A stretch of 52,227 nucleotides of DNA from Collinsella sp. AM18-10 (lineage in GTDB: Bacteria > Actinomycetota > Coriobacteriia > Coriobacteriales > Coriobacteriaceae). The DNA is taken from NCBI RefSeq assembly GCF_003471585.1, contig NZ_QRJO01000015.1, positions 1 to 52,227 on the forward strand, given 5' to 3'. This document shows, piece after piece, positions 1 to 8,361 of this stretch. How positions within the stretch are numbered: the first letter of the stretch is position 1; each line of letters begins with the position of its first letter. The notes beneath the pieces are model-generated. The model ran no database searches and was not told where the DNA came from. It saw nothing but the letters and a program-made list of their open reading frames with translations. A program made the position numbers and the translations under genes.

Positions 1-114
1 GATGGGGCGGAATGTCAATCCTGGTCTAACAGAGCCTTAAAAAATCATCGAGAGGATCGCCTGCTCGAAAAGTTGTCAAAATAGCCGCGTCCCAAAAAGA
101 CTGGGTATTGGGCG

Positions 115-142
115 TTGACAGTTGGCGAGCCGTAGGTAAAAT
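115..142 (+). promoter_or_regulatory. Promoter of tRNA-Ala
   Basis: A consensus TTGACA -35 box (115-120), a 16-bp spacer and a TAAAAT -10 box (137-142) end 13 bases before the mature tRNA. This fits a strong housekeeping sigma-70-type promoter for the tRNA and possibly the gene behind it. Confidence 0.75.
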
Positions 143-155
143 ATCAACTTGTCTT

Positions 156-228
156 GGGGACGTAGCTCAGTTGGGAGAGCGCTGCCGTCGCATGGCAGAG
201 GCCGAGGGTTCGACTCCCTTCGTCTCCA
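156..228 (+). tRNA. tRNA-Ala (anticodon CGC)
   Basis: The cloverleaf folds fully. A 7-bp acceptor stem (GGGGACG with CGTCTCC) carries the G3:U70 wobble pair that is the alanine identity element. The D arm has AGCTCAGTTGGGAGAGC, the 5-bp anticodon stem CTGCC/GGCAG has a loop with CGC at positions 34-36, and the T arm contains GGTTCGA. The discriminator is A. The bases after it read CCC, so CCA is not encoded. Confidence 0.95.
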
Positions 229-243
229 CCCTTGGATTTGATA

Positions 244-274
244 AGCCGCTGACATTGTGTCGGCGGCTTTTTTT
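244..274 (+). terminator. Terminator after tRNA-Ala
   Basis: An 11-bp stem (AGCCGCTGACA with TGTCGGCGGCT, one G-T pair) with a 3-base loop runs into seven T residues. It lies between the tRNA and the next gene's start at 293, so that gene is reached by read-through or by its own promoter. Confidence 0.85.
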
Positions 275-292
275 AAAAGAAAGGGCTGTACC

Positions 293-733
293 ATGGCCAA
301 GCTTGAGTCCCAACCACTGTCTGCCGAGGAACGCGCCGAGTTGGAAGAGCTCCGCGCCGAGAAAGCTCGTCGCGAGGCCCAGGAAGAGGCACGCCGCGAG
401 CGTGAGGAGCTGGCCGCCCTGCGTGCCGAGCGTGCGAAGGCCGAGGAGGCCGCCGCGAACGTCGCCCCCGCGCCCAAGCCCGCCGCCGCGAAGCCCGCGC
501 CCACCGCGCCTAAACCTCAGCCTAAAAAGGTCGCTCGTTCCAAGTCCGTCGAGCCCAAGCCGAGCCGTGACGAGATGACCTTTGCCAAGCGCATGGTTAC
601 CTCCAAGGAGCCTACGGGCGAGAACGAGATCCCTGGCATGGCGCCGGCTCAAAAAATCATCATTGTCCTTGCCCTCATCGCGTTTGTCATCTTTATGGGC
701 TACACGATCCTGACCAGCATGGGCCTGCTCTAG
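293..733 (+). CDS. Tail-anchored coiled-coil membrane protein
   Basis: A 146-residue protein of unknown function. Residues 1 to about 55 are rich in Glu, Arg and Ala with heptad character, a likely coiled coil. A Pro/Ala/Lys linker (about 60-95) follows, and a single hydrophobic segment near the C-terminus (KIIIVLALIAFVIFMGYTIL) leaves only about six residues outside. The N-terminus is therefore expected in the cytoplasm with the protein held by its tail. I chose ATG 293 because AAGGG lies 7 bases upstream; the in-frame ATG at 257 would fall inside the terminator. It stands alone between tRNA-Ala and pncB. Similar small proteins are common in Coriobacteriia, but I know no assigned role. Confidence 0.75.
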   Translation: MAKLESQPLSAEERAELEELRAEKARREAQEEARREREELAALRAERAKAEEAAANVAPAPKPAAAKPAPTAPKPQPKKVARSKSVEPKPSRDEMTFAKRMVTSKEPTGENEIPGMAPAQKIIIVLALIAFVIFMGYTILTSMGLL

Positions 734-817
734 CCCATTCGCGCTGGGTGCCATGCCCGAACACTCTGCCCTTTTCCAACCCTCAACCTCTGCACAACGC
801 ATCCGAAAGGTCGCCCC

Positions 818-2323
818 ATGGCTTTGACCGACATCTCGCATCCCACCGACATTGCAATGCTCACCGATCTGTACGAGCTCACTATGGCCCAGGGCCTGTG
901 GGAGAGCGGCAAGGCCAATGAGCAGGGTTGTTTTACCGCGTTTTACCGCGACCATCCTTTTGGCAGCGCCTATGCCGTCATGTGCGGCACCGCCGAACTG
1001 CCCGAGCTGGTCGAGAATCTGCGCTTTACGCCCGAGGATATCGACTACCTCGCCTCGCTCCAGGCCCCGGCCGGCGGCGCGATGTTCAAGCCTGGATTCC
1101 TCGACTACCTGCGCGATTTTCGTGCGCATGTAAACATCGACGCCGTGCCCGAGGGCGAGCTCGTCTTTCCGCGCGAGCCCATGGTTCGCGTCACCGGCCC
1201 CGCGCTGGAGTGCCAGCTGCTTGAGACGGCGCTGCTCAACATCGTTGGGTTCCAGACGCTTGTCGCCACCAAGACGGCGCGCGTGGTGCTGGCGGCGGAC
1301 GGCCGTCCCGTTGCCGAGTTTGGCCTGCGCCGCGCTCAGGGTCCCGATGGCGGCTTGGCCGTCGCGCGCGCGAGCTACGTTGCCGGCTGCTCCTCTACGT
1401 CCAATGTGCTCGCCGGCCGCCGCTACGGTATTCCCGTCTTTGGCACGCATGCGCACAGCTGGGTGATGAGCTTCGATTCCGAGCTCGAGGCCTTCCGCGC
1501 CTTTGCCAAGTCGAGCCCCAAGAACTGTACGCTGCTCATCGACACCTATGACGTGCGCGAGGGCTGTGAACATGCCATTACGGTTGCCAAGGAGATGGAA
1601 GCGGTGGGCGAGCGCCTGTCGGCCATTCGCATCGACTCCGGCGACCTCGCCAAGCTCTCCAAGTATGTGCGCGGCCGTTTTGATGCCGAGGACCTGCCCT
1701 ATGTGGGGATTTCGGTTTCCAACGATCTGGATGAGTACACGATTCAGTCGCTGCTCGACCAGGGCGCGCCCATCGACAGCTTTGGCGTGGGTACCAAGCT
1801 TGCGACCTGTTACGACCAGCCGGCGCTGGGCGGCGTGTACAAGCTTTCCGCCCGCCGTGCGAGCGAGGCAGATCCATGGACGCCGGTTGTCAAGCTCTCC
1901 GAGCAGCCCTACAAGCGCACGATCCCGGGTGTGCAACGCGTGCGCCGTTATTACGACGGCTTTGGCGGCCCGGTCTGCGACATGATCTACGACGAGGACC
2001 ATCTGGCGGGGGAGGGCGCCGCGCGCGGCAATACCCTCGTAGCCGTGAACGATGCCGCCCTGGTGACCGACGTGTCCGAACTTGAGTATCGCGAGCTGTT
2101 GGTGCCGATCGTGCGCGATGGCAGTGCGGTGGCTCCGCGTGAGAGCATCCAGGACGCGCGCGAGCGCTGTGCTTGGGCGCTCGACCATCTGGACGCAGCT
2201 TTCAAGCGCTTCCTGTACCCGCAGACCTATGTGGTGGGTATGGAGCAGGGCCTGGCTCAGGTGCGCGACGAGCTCGTGCGCAAGAACATGGCCGCGGCCT
2301 CTGCCTTTCCCTGGGCTCACTAA
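818..2323 (+). CDS. pncB: Nicotinate phosphoribosyltransferase
   Basis: 501 residues, the usual length of the long PncB type found in Gram-positives. The enzyme joins nicotinate to PRPP with ATP hydrolysis to give nicotinate mononucleotide, the entry step of NAD salvage (Preiss-Handler pathway) in the cytoplasm. Visible family signatures are the N-terminal MLTDLYELTMAQGLW, the FGTHAHSWVMSF block near residue 210 that contains the His phosphorylated during catalysis in this family, the IRIDSGDLAKLSK phosphate-binding segment and the FGVGTKLATC loop. A GAAAGG ribosome site sits 7 bases before ATG 818. No other NAD gene is nearby, so it is probably transcribed alone or with the preceding small protein. 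Confidence 0.93.
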   Translation: MALTDISHPTDIAMLTDLYELTMAQGLWESGKANEQGCFTAFYRDHPFGSAYAVMCGTAELPELVENLRFTPEDIDYLASLQAPAGGAMFKPGFLDYLRDFRAHVNIDAVPEGELVFPREPMVRVTGPALECQLLETALLNIVGFQTLVATKTARVVLAADGRPVAEFGLRRAQGPDGGLAVARASYVAGCSSTSNVLAGRRYGIPVFGTHAHSWVMSFDSELEAFRAFAKSSPKNCTLLIDTYDVREGCEHAITVAKEMEAVGERLSAIRIDSGDLAKLSKYVRGRFDAEDLPYVGISVSNDLDEYTIQSLLDQGAPIDSFGVGTKLATCYDQPALGGVYKLSARRASEADPWTPVVKLSEQPYKRTIPGVQRVRRYYDGFGGPVCDMIYDEDHLAGEGAARGNTLVAVNDAALVTDVSELEYRELLVPIVRDGSAVAPRESIQDARERCAWALDHLDAAFKRFLYPQTYVVGMEQGLAQVRDELVRKNMAAASAFPWAH

Positions 2324-2402
2324 TTCCTTGGGCGGTAGGGGCGAGTCACGCTTCCCTGGCCGCCGGCTCGGCCGTTCGCTGAACAGTTGATTGGTTTGAC
2401 GT

Positions 2403-3530
2403 ATGACGACTTCTTATAAAACGATGGTGGTAAAGATCGGTTCGTCCACGGTGGTGGGCGCCGACGGCAAGGTCAACCGCGCCTTTATCGGCGGGCTTGC
2501 CGACCAGGCCGCAGCGCTGCGCGAGCTTGGCTGGCGCCTGATCGTGGTGAGCTCGGGCGCCATTGCCTGCGGCTATCCCGTGCTGGGCTTCGACCGTAAG
2601 CCGGTCGGCGACCTGCCGAGCCTGCAGGCCTGCGCCTCGGCCGGTCAGTGCATCATCTCGTCGGCCTACGACGAGGAGTTCCATGCGCGCGACCTGCTCA
2701 CCTCGCTCGTGCTGCTCACGCGTCACGACACGGCGCGCCGCACGTCCTACCTGCACGCGCGCGACGCCCTGCTTCGCCTGGTGGAGCTCGGCGTGGTGCC
2801 GGTCGTCAACGAGAACGATACCGTCACCGTCGATGAGATCAAGTTTGGCGACAACGACACGCTGGCGGCGCTTGTGAGCTGCCTGGTTTCTGCCGATCTG
2901 TGCGTGACGCTCTCGGACATCGATGGTCTCTATACTGCCAATCCGCATGAAGACCCCACGGCCGAGTTTGTTCCTGTCGTGCATAAGATCGATGCCAAGA
3001 TTATCGCCTCGGCGGGCGATTCTTCCACATCGGTGGGTACGGGCGGCATGATCACCAAGATTCGCGCGAGCCGCATTCTCATGACGGCGGGCATTCAAAG
3101 CGTGATTTGCTCGGGCGAGGAGCCCGATGCGCTCGTGCGTCTGGCCCGCGGCGAGAGCGTGGGTACGCTGTTCGATCCGCCGGCGGAGCGCCTGGACATT
3201 GCGCCGCGCAAGCTGTGGATTGCACTGGGCGACAAGGCGCACGGCTCGGTGACGGTCGATGACGGCGCCGCGAAGGCGCTGGTCAGCTGCGGATCGTCGC
3301 TGCTCGCGGTGGGTATTCGCGAGGTCGATGGCCAGTTTGCCGAGGGCGATGTGCTCGACGTGTGCGACCCGAGCGGCATGGTTGTCGCCCGCGGTATCGC
3401 CGAGGCCGATTCGGACGTGCTGGAGCTTGCCGCCGGCCGCCGCCAGGACCAGATCGCCAGCAACCGCCTGCTCGCTAACCTGGCCGAGAAGCCCGCAATC
3501 CATCGAGACAACTTGATTGTATTTGCTTAG
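2403..3530 (+). CDS. proB: Glutamate 5-kinase with PUA domain
   Basis: 375 residues. It phosphorylates glutamate to gamma-glutamyl phosphate, the first and usually proline-inhibited step of proline synthesis. The amino-acid-kinase domain opens with VVKIGSSTVV and VVSSGAI, then NENDTVTVDEIKFGDNDTLAA and the GTGGMITKIRAS substrate loop. From about residue 269 the chain continues as a C-terminal PUA domain, as in E. coli-type ProB. No clear Shine-Dalgarno sequence precedes ATG 2403. The next ATG, eight codons on, would still keep the catalytic core, so the start is slightly uncertain. proA lies 1.85 kb downstream on the same strand, but an opposing peptidase gene sits between them, so the pathway genes are not a simple operon here. 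Confidence 0.94.
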   Translation: MTTSYKTMVVKIGSSTVVGADGKVNRAFIGGLADQAAALRELGWRLIVVSSGAIACGYPVLGFDRKPVGDLPSLQACASAGQCIISSAYDEEFHARDLLTSLVLLTRHDTARRTSYLHARDALLRLVELGVVPVVNENDTVTVDEIKFGDNDTLAALVSCLVSADLCVTLSDIDGLYTANPHEDPTAEFVPVVHKIDAKIIASAGDSSTSVGTGGMITKIRASRILMTAGIQSVICSGEEPDALVRLARGESVGTLFDPPAERLDIAPRKLWIALGDKAHGSVTVDDGAAKALVSCGSSLLAVGIREVDGQFAEGDVLDVCDPSGMVVARGIAEADSDVLELAAGRRQDQIASNRLLANLAEKPAIHRDNLIVFA

Positions 3531-3619
3531 GCCTCGACGCCGGGCGCCTTCGATCTGCAATGCACGTGGGGCGAAATTACCAGGGTAACTTTGCCCCGCC
3601 GCGCTTATGTCCGAGCTGG

Positions 3620-3783
3620 TCGCCACGAAAACGGCCCATCTACTACGTTTAATAGGCTATCGGTGACCATGCCAAGAATTGCAAAAAGAAAACCGCAGGT
3701 AGAACGCCTGCGGTTTTCTTTATTTATGGCATCTGGTTGGGCCATGCGGGTGAAACGTAGTAGATGGGCCGCTTTCGTGGCGA
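3620..3783. repeat. Long inverted repeat (REPIN-like), copy 1
   Basis: 31-base outer arms at 3620-3650 and 3753-3783 are inverted copies differing at one base, each containing GGCCCATCTACTACGTTT. Between them is about 100 bp of less paired sequence with a perfect hairpin core. The layout (two short inverted repeats around a spacer) is that of REPIN or MITE elements. A related element with the same TACTACG arm core and the same CTACCTGCGGTTTT centre lies at 11524-11673 in the other orientation. Neither encodes a protein, so mobilisation would need a transposase in trans; two RAYT genes are in this window. Confidence 0.75.
3689..3717. terminator. Hairpin core of repeat, terminator-like
   Basis: AAAACCGCAGG (3689-3699) pairs perfectly with CCTGCGGTTTT (3707-3717), followed by CTTTATTTAT. 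The A tract before and T tract after make it a plausible bidirectional terminator between the convergent proB and the peptidase gene. Confidence 0.65.
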
Positions 3784-3844
3784 AGGACATCATCCGGCAC
3801 TTGGGGACGTTTCTATTGTGCCGGCAGGTGGGGACACTCCTTTG

Positions 3845-5263
3845 CTAGAAGATTCGGCGCAGGTCTCCGCGGTTGAGGGCCTCGTCGAAGAGGTGCTTGA
3901 ATACCATACTGCCGTGCAGGCCGTCGTGCTCGAACTCGTTGGTCACCCAGGCGCGCGAGTTGCCCACGCGGCTGAGCGTGTCGAGCTGCATGCCCGAGTC
4001 CACGTACATGTCATCGAAGTACACCGCGGCCTGCAGGGGCACCTCGTTGCACGCCAGGCGCTGCGGGTCGTAGATCTTGTCCCAGCTTGTGTCTTCCATA
4101 AGCAGATCCATGGCGGGCTTGAAGGGCTTGAGCTCGGGCATCTGCTCGAACATCCACGGGAACATGGCCTCGCCGGTAAACATGAGCGGGCGCGCGAGGG
4201 TGTCAAACTCGGCGCGGTGTGCCTTCTCTTCAGCCGCGGCCCAGCCAATGGGCATGGTGTCACCGTCGGCGTATATGAACTCCTGCAGCGTCCAGTACAG
4301 CGGATTCGTGCGCGTGTTGGTGCGCTCGAAGGCGCGCATCAAAAAGCTGTCGGATACCGAGGCGCCGCAGGTCAGCGCGCCGTCGCCGTCAACAAAAGCG
4401 TGATCGATAATCCAATGCATGCGCTCAAAGCTCGGCTTCATGCCAAAGTCGCTGCCCATGAGCTGTAGGCGCTCGACCGTCATCGGCGAGCCGTCGGGCA
4501 GCACGGGCTTCTGAGCCTCGAGCGCATCGGCAAGAGCCGCCACGCGCTCGACGTCGGCGGGGTAGCGGTCGTAATACTGCTGTGTCTTGGCAGCCATGCG
4601 CGGGAAGGTGTGCGCGTAGACCTCGCTTGCGCTCGCCGGCACGTGGGGGATGCCGCCGCAGGTAAAGCTTGCCGCTACGCCCTCGGGGAAGAGCGACAGA
4701 TAGCTCAACGTCAAAAAGCCGCCGTAGCTCTGCCCGAGTGTGACCCAGGGCTTGCCGCCAAAGCCCACCAGGCGCAGGTACTCAAAATCGCGCACGATGG
4801 AGCTGGCGAGGTGGCGCTTGAGGAAGTCCGCCTGCGAGCGGGCCGCATCGGCGCCGGCTGCCTCGGCGCGATCGCCCAAGGTGGCAATCGTGCGTCCGTC
4901 CACGCAGCTACTGCGTCCGGTGCCGCGCTGGTCGGGCAGGACCACGCGGAAGTGCTTGACGGCCTCCTCGATCCAGCCATCGCTTGTGGGTGACAGCGGA
5001 CGCGGGCTCTCGCCGCCGGGGCCGCCCTGCAAAAACAGAAGCAGCGGCAGATCGTCGTTGATGCGGTCGGGCGCGCAAACCACGCGGTAGAAGAGCTTGA
5101 TGCTCTCGGGCGCGCCGGCGATTGGTGCCGGCATAGCGCCGCGGCGCATGGTGCTGCCGACGGCCAGGAGCATTGGCTCCAGGCCGCGCCAGTCGAGGGG
5201 GACGTCGATGCTGTGGTCCTCGACATACAGGCCGGGGACGTGGTACGAAGTAATGAGGGCCAT
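3845..5263 (-). CDS. Alpha/beta hydrolase, prolyl aminopeptidase-like (peptidase S33)
   Basis: 472 residues. The alpha/beta-hydrolase fold is shown by LLLFLQGGPGGES (oxyanion-hole HGGPG-type motif, near residue 80), the nucleophile elbow GQSYGGF with Ser179, and a C-terminal EHDGLHGS segment that offers the catalytic His. This pattern and length match the longer prolyl aminopeptidases of Gram-positives, which remove N-terminal proline from peptides. Substrate is inferred from family only. I chose ATG 5263 (GGAAG ribosome site); an earlier in-frame start at 5344 lacks one and would overlap the proA promoter region. It is divergent from proA and convergent with proB, which suggests proline supply from peptides beside proline synthesis. 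Confidence 0.82.
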   Translation of the reverse strand: MALITSYHVPGLYVEDHSIDVPLDWRGLEPMLLAVGSTMRRGAMPAPIAGAPESIKLFYRVVCAPDRINDDLPLLLFLQGGPGGESPRPLSPTSDGWIEEAVKHFRVVLPDQRGTGRSSCVDGRTIATLGDRAEAAGADAARSQADFLKRHLASSIVRDFEYLRLVGFGGKPWVTLGQSYGGFLTLSYLSLFPEGVAASFTCGGIPHVPASASEVYAHTFPRMAAKTQQYYDRYPADVERVAALADALEAQKPVLPDGSPMTVERLQLMGSDFGMKPSFERMHWIIDHAFVDGDGALTCGASVSDSFLMRAFERTNTRTNPLYWTLQEFIYADGDTMPIGWAAAEEKAHRAEFDTLARPLMFTGEAMFPWMFEQMPELKPFKPAMDLLMEDTSWDKIYDPQRLACNEVPLQAAVYFDDMYVDSGMQLDTLSRVGNSRAWVTNEFEHDGLHGSMVFKHLFDEALNRGDLRRIF

Positions 5264-5375
5264 GTGAGTCTTCCGTTCGTTGCGGTGTTTCGGGTTGACC
5301 AATTCTACCGCCGCGAGCGAGGCCATGCGCAAATCGGCTACCATGGTTGCAAACTTCTAGGAGAAAGGGCCGTCC

Positions 5376-6662
5376 ATGTCGGTCGATATAGCCACGTATG
5401 TCCACGATCTTGCCGTTGCCGCTAAGGCAGCGTCGGCCTCGCTTGCCACGGCGAGCGACGAGCAGCGCCAGGAGGCCGTGCGCGCCATGGCCGCAGCACT
5501 GCGCAACGGTATCGACTCCATCGTCGCCGCCAACGAGCTCGATATGTCCGCTGCGCGTGATGCGGGCACCTCGGTCGGATTGCTCGATCGTCTGCTGCTG
5601 ACGCCCGAGCGCGTCGAGGGCATGGCCGCCGGCCTGGAGAAGCTCGCCGAGCTGCCCGATCCCGTGGGCCGCGTGCTCGATCACCGTGTGCTTGCGAGTG
5701 GCGTGGACCTTACGCGCGTGAGTGTGCCGCTGGGCCTGGTTGCCATGGTCTACGAGGCGCGCCCCAACGTGACGGCCGATGCCGCGGGCATCTGCATCCG
5801 CACCGGCAACGCCTGCATCCTGCGCGGCGGTTCGCTGGCCTATCACTCGTGCGCCATGATTGCCGAACTGCTGGCCGATGCGCTTGAGGCCCAGGGCTTT
5901 CCACGCGAAGCTATCTCGATGATCGAGTCCACCGACCGCGAGGCCACCGGCGAGCTCATGAAGCTCCGCGGTATTGTCGATGTGCTCATTCCGCGTGGCG
6001 GTGCGGGCCTGATCCAGCGCTGCGTGCGCGAGTCGCTTGTGCCGGTGATCGAGACGGGCACAGGCAACTGCCACATCTACGTGCATGAATCCGCCGATTT
6101 TGACAAGGCGCTCAACATTATCGTCAACGCTAAGACGCAGCGCGTGGGCGTGTGCAATGCCGCCGAGTCGCTGCTGGTCGACCGTGCCGTGGCGGATTCG
6201 TTTTTGCCGGCGGTCGTTGCCGTGCTGCACGACCACGGCGTGCTGATTCACGGCGACGAGGCCACGTGCGCCGCATGCGCTGCCGCCGGGCTTGCCGAGG
6301 GCGACGACTATGTAGCCGCGACTGAGGAGGACTGGGGCCGCGAGTATCTGGCGCTCGAGATGAGCGTGAAGGTCGTGGCGAACGAGGACGAAGCCATCGC
6401 GCACATCAACCGCTACGGCACCATGCACTCCGAGGCCATCGTTGCCGAGGACGAGGATGCCTGCGAGCGCTTCCTGGACGCGGTCGATGCCTCGGCCGTG
6501 TATGCCAACGCCAGCACGCGCTTCACCGACGGCGGCGAGTTTGGCCTGGGCGCCGAGATCGGCATCTCGACCCAAAAGCTCCACGCCCGCGGCCCCTTTG
6601 CCGCCGAGGCCCTCACTACCTACAAATACAAGCTCCGCGGCACCGGCCAGGTCCGTCCCTAA
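5376..6662 (+). CDS. proA: Gamma-glutamyl phosphate reductase
   Basis: 428 residues, normal for the family. It reduces gamma-glutamyl phosphate with NADPH to glutamate 5-semialdehyde, the second step of proline synthesis. The aldehyde-dehydrogenase-superfamily fold is recognisable by VYEARPNVTADAAG, GNACILRGG, IPRGGAGLIQ and the active-site GVCNAAE, with catalytic Cys260. The C-terminus has the typical FGLGAEIGISTQKLHARGP. A strong AGGAGAAAGG ribosome site precedes ATG 5376. The TAA stop (6660-6662) shares its last two bases with a 37-bp REP-type repeat, followed by a terminator at 6713-6740. No proC is present in the window. Confidence 0.96.
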   Translation: MSVDIATYVHDLAVAAKAASASLATASDEQRQEAVRAMAAALRNGIDSIVAANELDMSAARDAGTSVGLLDRLLLTPERVEGMAAGLEKLAELPDPVGRVLDHRVLASGVDLTRVSVPLGLVAMVYEARPNVTADAAGICIRTGNACILRGGSLAYHSCAMIAELLADALEAQGFPREAISMIESTDREATGELMKLRGIVDVLIPRGGAGLIQRCVRESLVPVIETGTGNCHIYVHESADFDKALNIIVNAKTQRVGVCNAAESLLVDRAVADSFLPAVVAVLHDHGVLIHGDEATCAACAAAGLAEGDDYVAATEEDWGREYLALEMSVKVVANEDEAIAHINRYGTMHSEAIVAEDEDACERFLDAVDASAVYANASTRFTDGGEFGLGAEIGISTQKLHARGPFAAEALTTYKYKLRGTGQVRP

Positions 6663-6698
6663 ACCTACCAAAAAGGGACAGGTTTATTTTGGCAGGTT
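6662..6698 (+). repeat. 37-bp REP-type palindrome, copy 1 (behind proA)
   Basis: Arms AACCTACCAAAA and TTTTGGCAGGTT flank an asymmetric centre AGGGACAGGTTTA, so orientation can be read (here plus). One mismatch in the arms. The leading A is the last base of the proA stop codon. Same family as 7431-7467 and 8683-8719. Confidence 0.88.
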
Positions 6699-6712
6699 TT
6701 ATCTGCGGTTTT

Positions 6713-6740
6713 GCCGGGCGACACGTTCCCCGGCTTTTTT
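6713..6740 (+). terminator. Terminator of proA
   Basis: GCCGGG (6713-6718) pairs with CCCGGC (6729-6734), loop of ten bases, followed by six T residues. It lies directly behind the repeat that follows proA. Confidence 0.8.
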
Positions 6741-6832
6741 CTCCGCATAACTTTTTTGCCTTTCGGCTTGAGCCGCGGCGATATACGATAGTGACACCGT
6801 GTCCTAACATCGACTCACCTGGAGGTATTGCC

Positions 6833-7432
6833 ATGTCCCAGACGCTCACCGCCGGAATCACCCGCGACCGCGCATTCGAACTGCTCAACGAGCACAACAA
6901 GGACCCGTTTCACATTACCCATGGCGAGACGGTTGAGGGCACCATGCGCTACTTTGCGCGCGAGTTCGACCCCGAGAACGAGGAGTTCTGGGGCATCGTC
7001 GGTCTGCTCCACGACCTGGATTGGGAGGAGCATGAGGACGACCCCATGAACCACACCATCTACGCTGCCGAGATTCTTAAGGGCGAAGGTGCGTCTCCCG
7101 AGCTCATTCGCGCCATCCAGACGCACACGTCGGACTTCAACACCTCGCTGCCCAAACCCGAGCTGCAGATGGAAAAGATCCTGTTTGCCTGCGATGAGCT
7201 CACCGGGCTGATCGGAGCCGCCGTCATCATGCGCCCGAGCAAGAGCGTCATGGACTTTACGACCAAGTCACTCAAGAAGAAGTTCAAGGACAAGCGCTTT
7301 GCCGCCGGCTGCTCGCGCGACGTGATTTCGCAGGGCGCCGAGATGCTCGGCTGGGAGCTCCCCGAGCTCTTTGACCGCACCATCGCGGCCATGCAGTCCT
7401 TCGCGCCCGACCGCGACACCTTCCAGGCCTAA
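6833..7432 (+). CDS. HD-domain phosphohydrolase-like protein
   Basis: 199 residues. A single HD domain is visible: His27 in FHITHGETV, the HD pair (about residues 60-61) in GLLHDLDWEE, the downstream NHTIYAAEIL and IQTHTSDF helices, and a later CDELTGL Asp. HD proteins hydrolyse phosphate esters, often of nucleotides or RNA 2'-3' ends, with bound metal; this compact family has no assigned substrate. GGAGGT lies 6 bases before ATG 6833, which rules out the longer in-frame start at 6689 inside the proA terminator. It is a single-gene unit: terminator upstream, and a REP copy plus terminator downstream, with the repeat starting in its TAA stop. Confidence 0.85.
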   Translation: MSQTLTAGITRDRAFELLNEHNKDPFHITHGETVEGTMRYFAREFDPENEEFWGIVGLLHDLDWEEHEDDPMNHTIYAAEILKGEGASPELIRAIQTHTSDFNTSLPKPELQMEKILFACDELTGLIGAAVIMRPSKSVMDFTTKSLKKKFKDKRFAAGCSRDVISQGAEMLGWELPELFDRTIAAMQSFAPDRDTFQA

Positions 7433-7467
7433 CCTGCCAAAAAGGGACAGGTTTATTTTGGTAGATT
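7431..7467 (+). repeat. 37-bp REP-type palindrome, copy 2 (behind HD gene)
   Basis: AACCTGCCAAAA, centre AGGGACAGGTTTA, then the partly decayed arm TTTTGGTAGATT. The first two bases are the last two bases of the HD gene's TAA stop. Plus orientation. It forms the left flank of the RAYT gene, inverted relative to the copy at 8683. Confidence 0.88.
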
Positions 7468-7475
7468 TTATCTGG

Positions 7476-7520
7476 GAAAACGCTTCCGTTGGATGTTATT
7501 CAGCGGAAGCGTTTTCTGTT
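7476..7520 (+). terminator. Terminator of HD gene
   Basis: GAAAACGCTTCCG (7476-7488) pairs perfectly with CGGAAGCGTTTTC (7504-7516), followed by TGTTTG. Because of the A tract on the left it may also act on the minus strand behind the RAYT gene. Confidence 0.75.
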
Positions 7521-7602
7521 TGACATGGTGAAGCTGGCGAATGGCGGCGCCTCGCGGCAGACAGCTGCGCTTCGCCGTATCCGTAACTCGGCAAACGCGA
7601 CG

Positions 7603-8361
7603 CTACGACGCGTTCTTGATAATCCATGTTCCCAGTCCGGTCAGCAGCTGAACCTGCTTAATCGTTAGCCCTTGTTTTCGAAGCGCGAGAATCGCCTCAT
7701 TGCGAAGTGGCTTGGAGGCGGATTTGAGTTCCGTCGGAGCACATCCTGCGACACTCTGCACGATTGCCGTGCCAAATTCGCATAGATCTTCCTCGCGAAC
7801 CTTGGCTGTTGCGCTGGGGCGATAGGGAAGCGACGGCGTACTTTCCATGAGCCGAAGGTATGAGCGAGGTGTTGGGAATATAACACCGACAACGCTGCCG
7901 GTAACATGCGGCCGTGACCTGGCACTCATGAGATACTCGCGATGGCTGCTCCAGGGATATTCGTCGTATGCTGCCAGTCCCGCTTTTTGTGGATTCAAAT
8001 GAATGTATCGAATTGCCTCGAGTAAATATACTTCTGACTTAATGGGCGAATCCCAAAACCGCTCCTGAAACACGTGGCCGATATGCCCCGTCCGCGCATT
8101 GTACCTGCCCGCATACGATACGGCTATCGCATGCATCGCGTCGCTCTTGCGGTCGTCCGGATCGTCGATGAGCAGATGAATGTGGTTTCCCATAAGGCAC
8201 CAAGCGATAAGCTCGATATTGTGTTTGGGGAGGATCGCATCGAGGATCTGAAGCATGGCGATTCGGTCCTCGGCATCGTCAAACAGCAATTGCCCTCCGT
8301 TTCCACGCAACGTGATGTGGAAATAACCGGTTGGTGACTTTGAACGAGGTTTTCTCGGCAT
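7603..8361 (-). CDS. REP-associated tyrosine transposase (RAYT, Y1 family) 1
   Basis: 252 residues. The Y1/HUH single-strand endonuclease domain is visible: GYFHITLRGNGGQLLF, the metal-binding His60-Ile-His62 in LMGNHIHLLI, and Tyr83/Tyr87 in SYAGRYNARTGH, one of which should be the nucleophile. IRYIHLNPQKAG and YPWSSHREYL are typical of RAYTs. The C-terminus carries a helix-turn-helix (ILALRKQGLTIKQVQLLTGL). RAYTs cut and join single-stranded DNA at REP hairpins. A perfect AAAGGAGG precedes ATG 8361, so longer in-frame starts are rejected. The gene lies between inverted 37-bp REP copies (7431 and 8683), the classic RAYT arrangement. It appears intact. Confidence 0.9.
   Translation of the reverse strand: MPRKPRSKSPTGYFHITLRGNGGQLLFDDAEDRIAMLQILDAILPKHNIELIAWCLMGNHIHLLIDDPDDRKSDAMHAIAVSYAGRYNARTGHIGHVFQERFWDSPIKSEVYLLEAIRYIHLNPQKAGLAAYDEYPWSSHREYLMSARSRPHVTGSVVGVIFPTPRSYLRLMESTPSLPYRPSATAKVREEDLCEFGTAIVQSVAGCAPTELKSASKPLRNEAILALRKQGLTIKQVQLLTGLGTWIIKNAS

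Larger units (their letters stand above)
3531..3844. other. Intergenic region between convergent proB and peptidase genes
   Basis: 314 bases without a credible gene. It holds a hairpin right behind proB (3568-3597, GGGGCGAAATTACC against GGTAACTTTGCCCC, 12 of 14 paired, no T tract) and the long inverted-repeat element at 3620-3783. At 3799-3846 there is a GC-rich stretch with two similar GTGGGGAC / TTGGGGAC cores, which recall the GGGACA cores of other repeats in this window. Confidence 0.7.

Noticed and set aside
167..2320. 717-codon open frame on the minus strand opposite pncB
   Set aside because: Shadow of a high-GC gene: no ribosome site, His/Arg/Gly-biased composition, and pncB on the other strand is a clear match to a known enzyme.
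4908..6671. 587-codon minus-strand frame opposite proA
   Set aside because: Antisense shadow of proA with low-complexity composition; no family resemblance.
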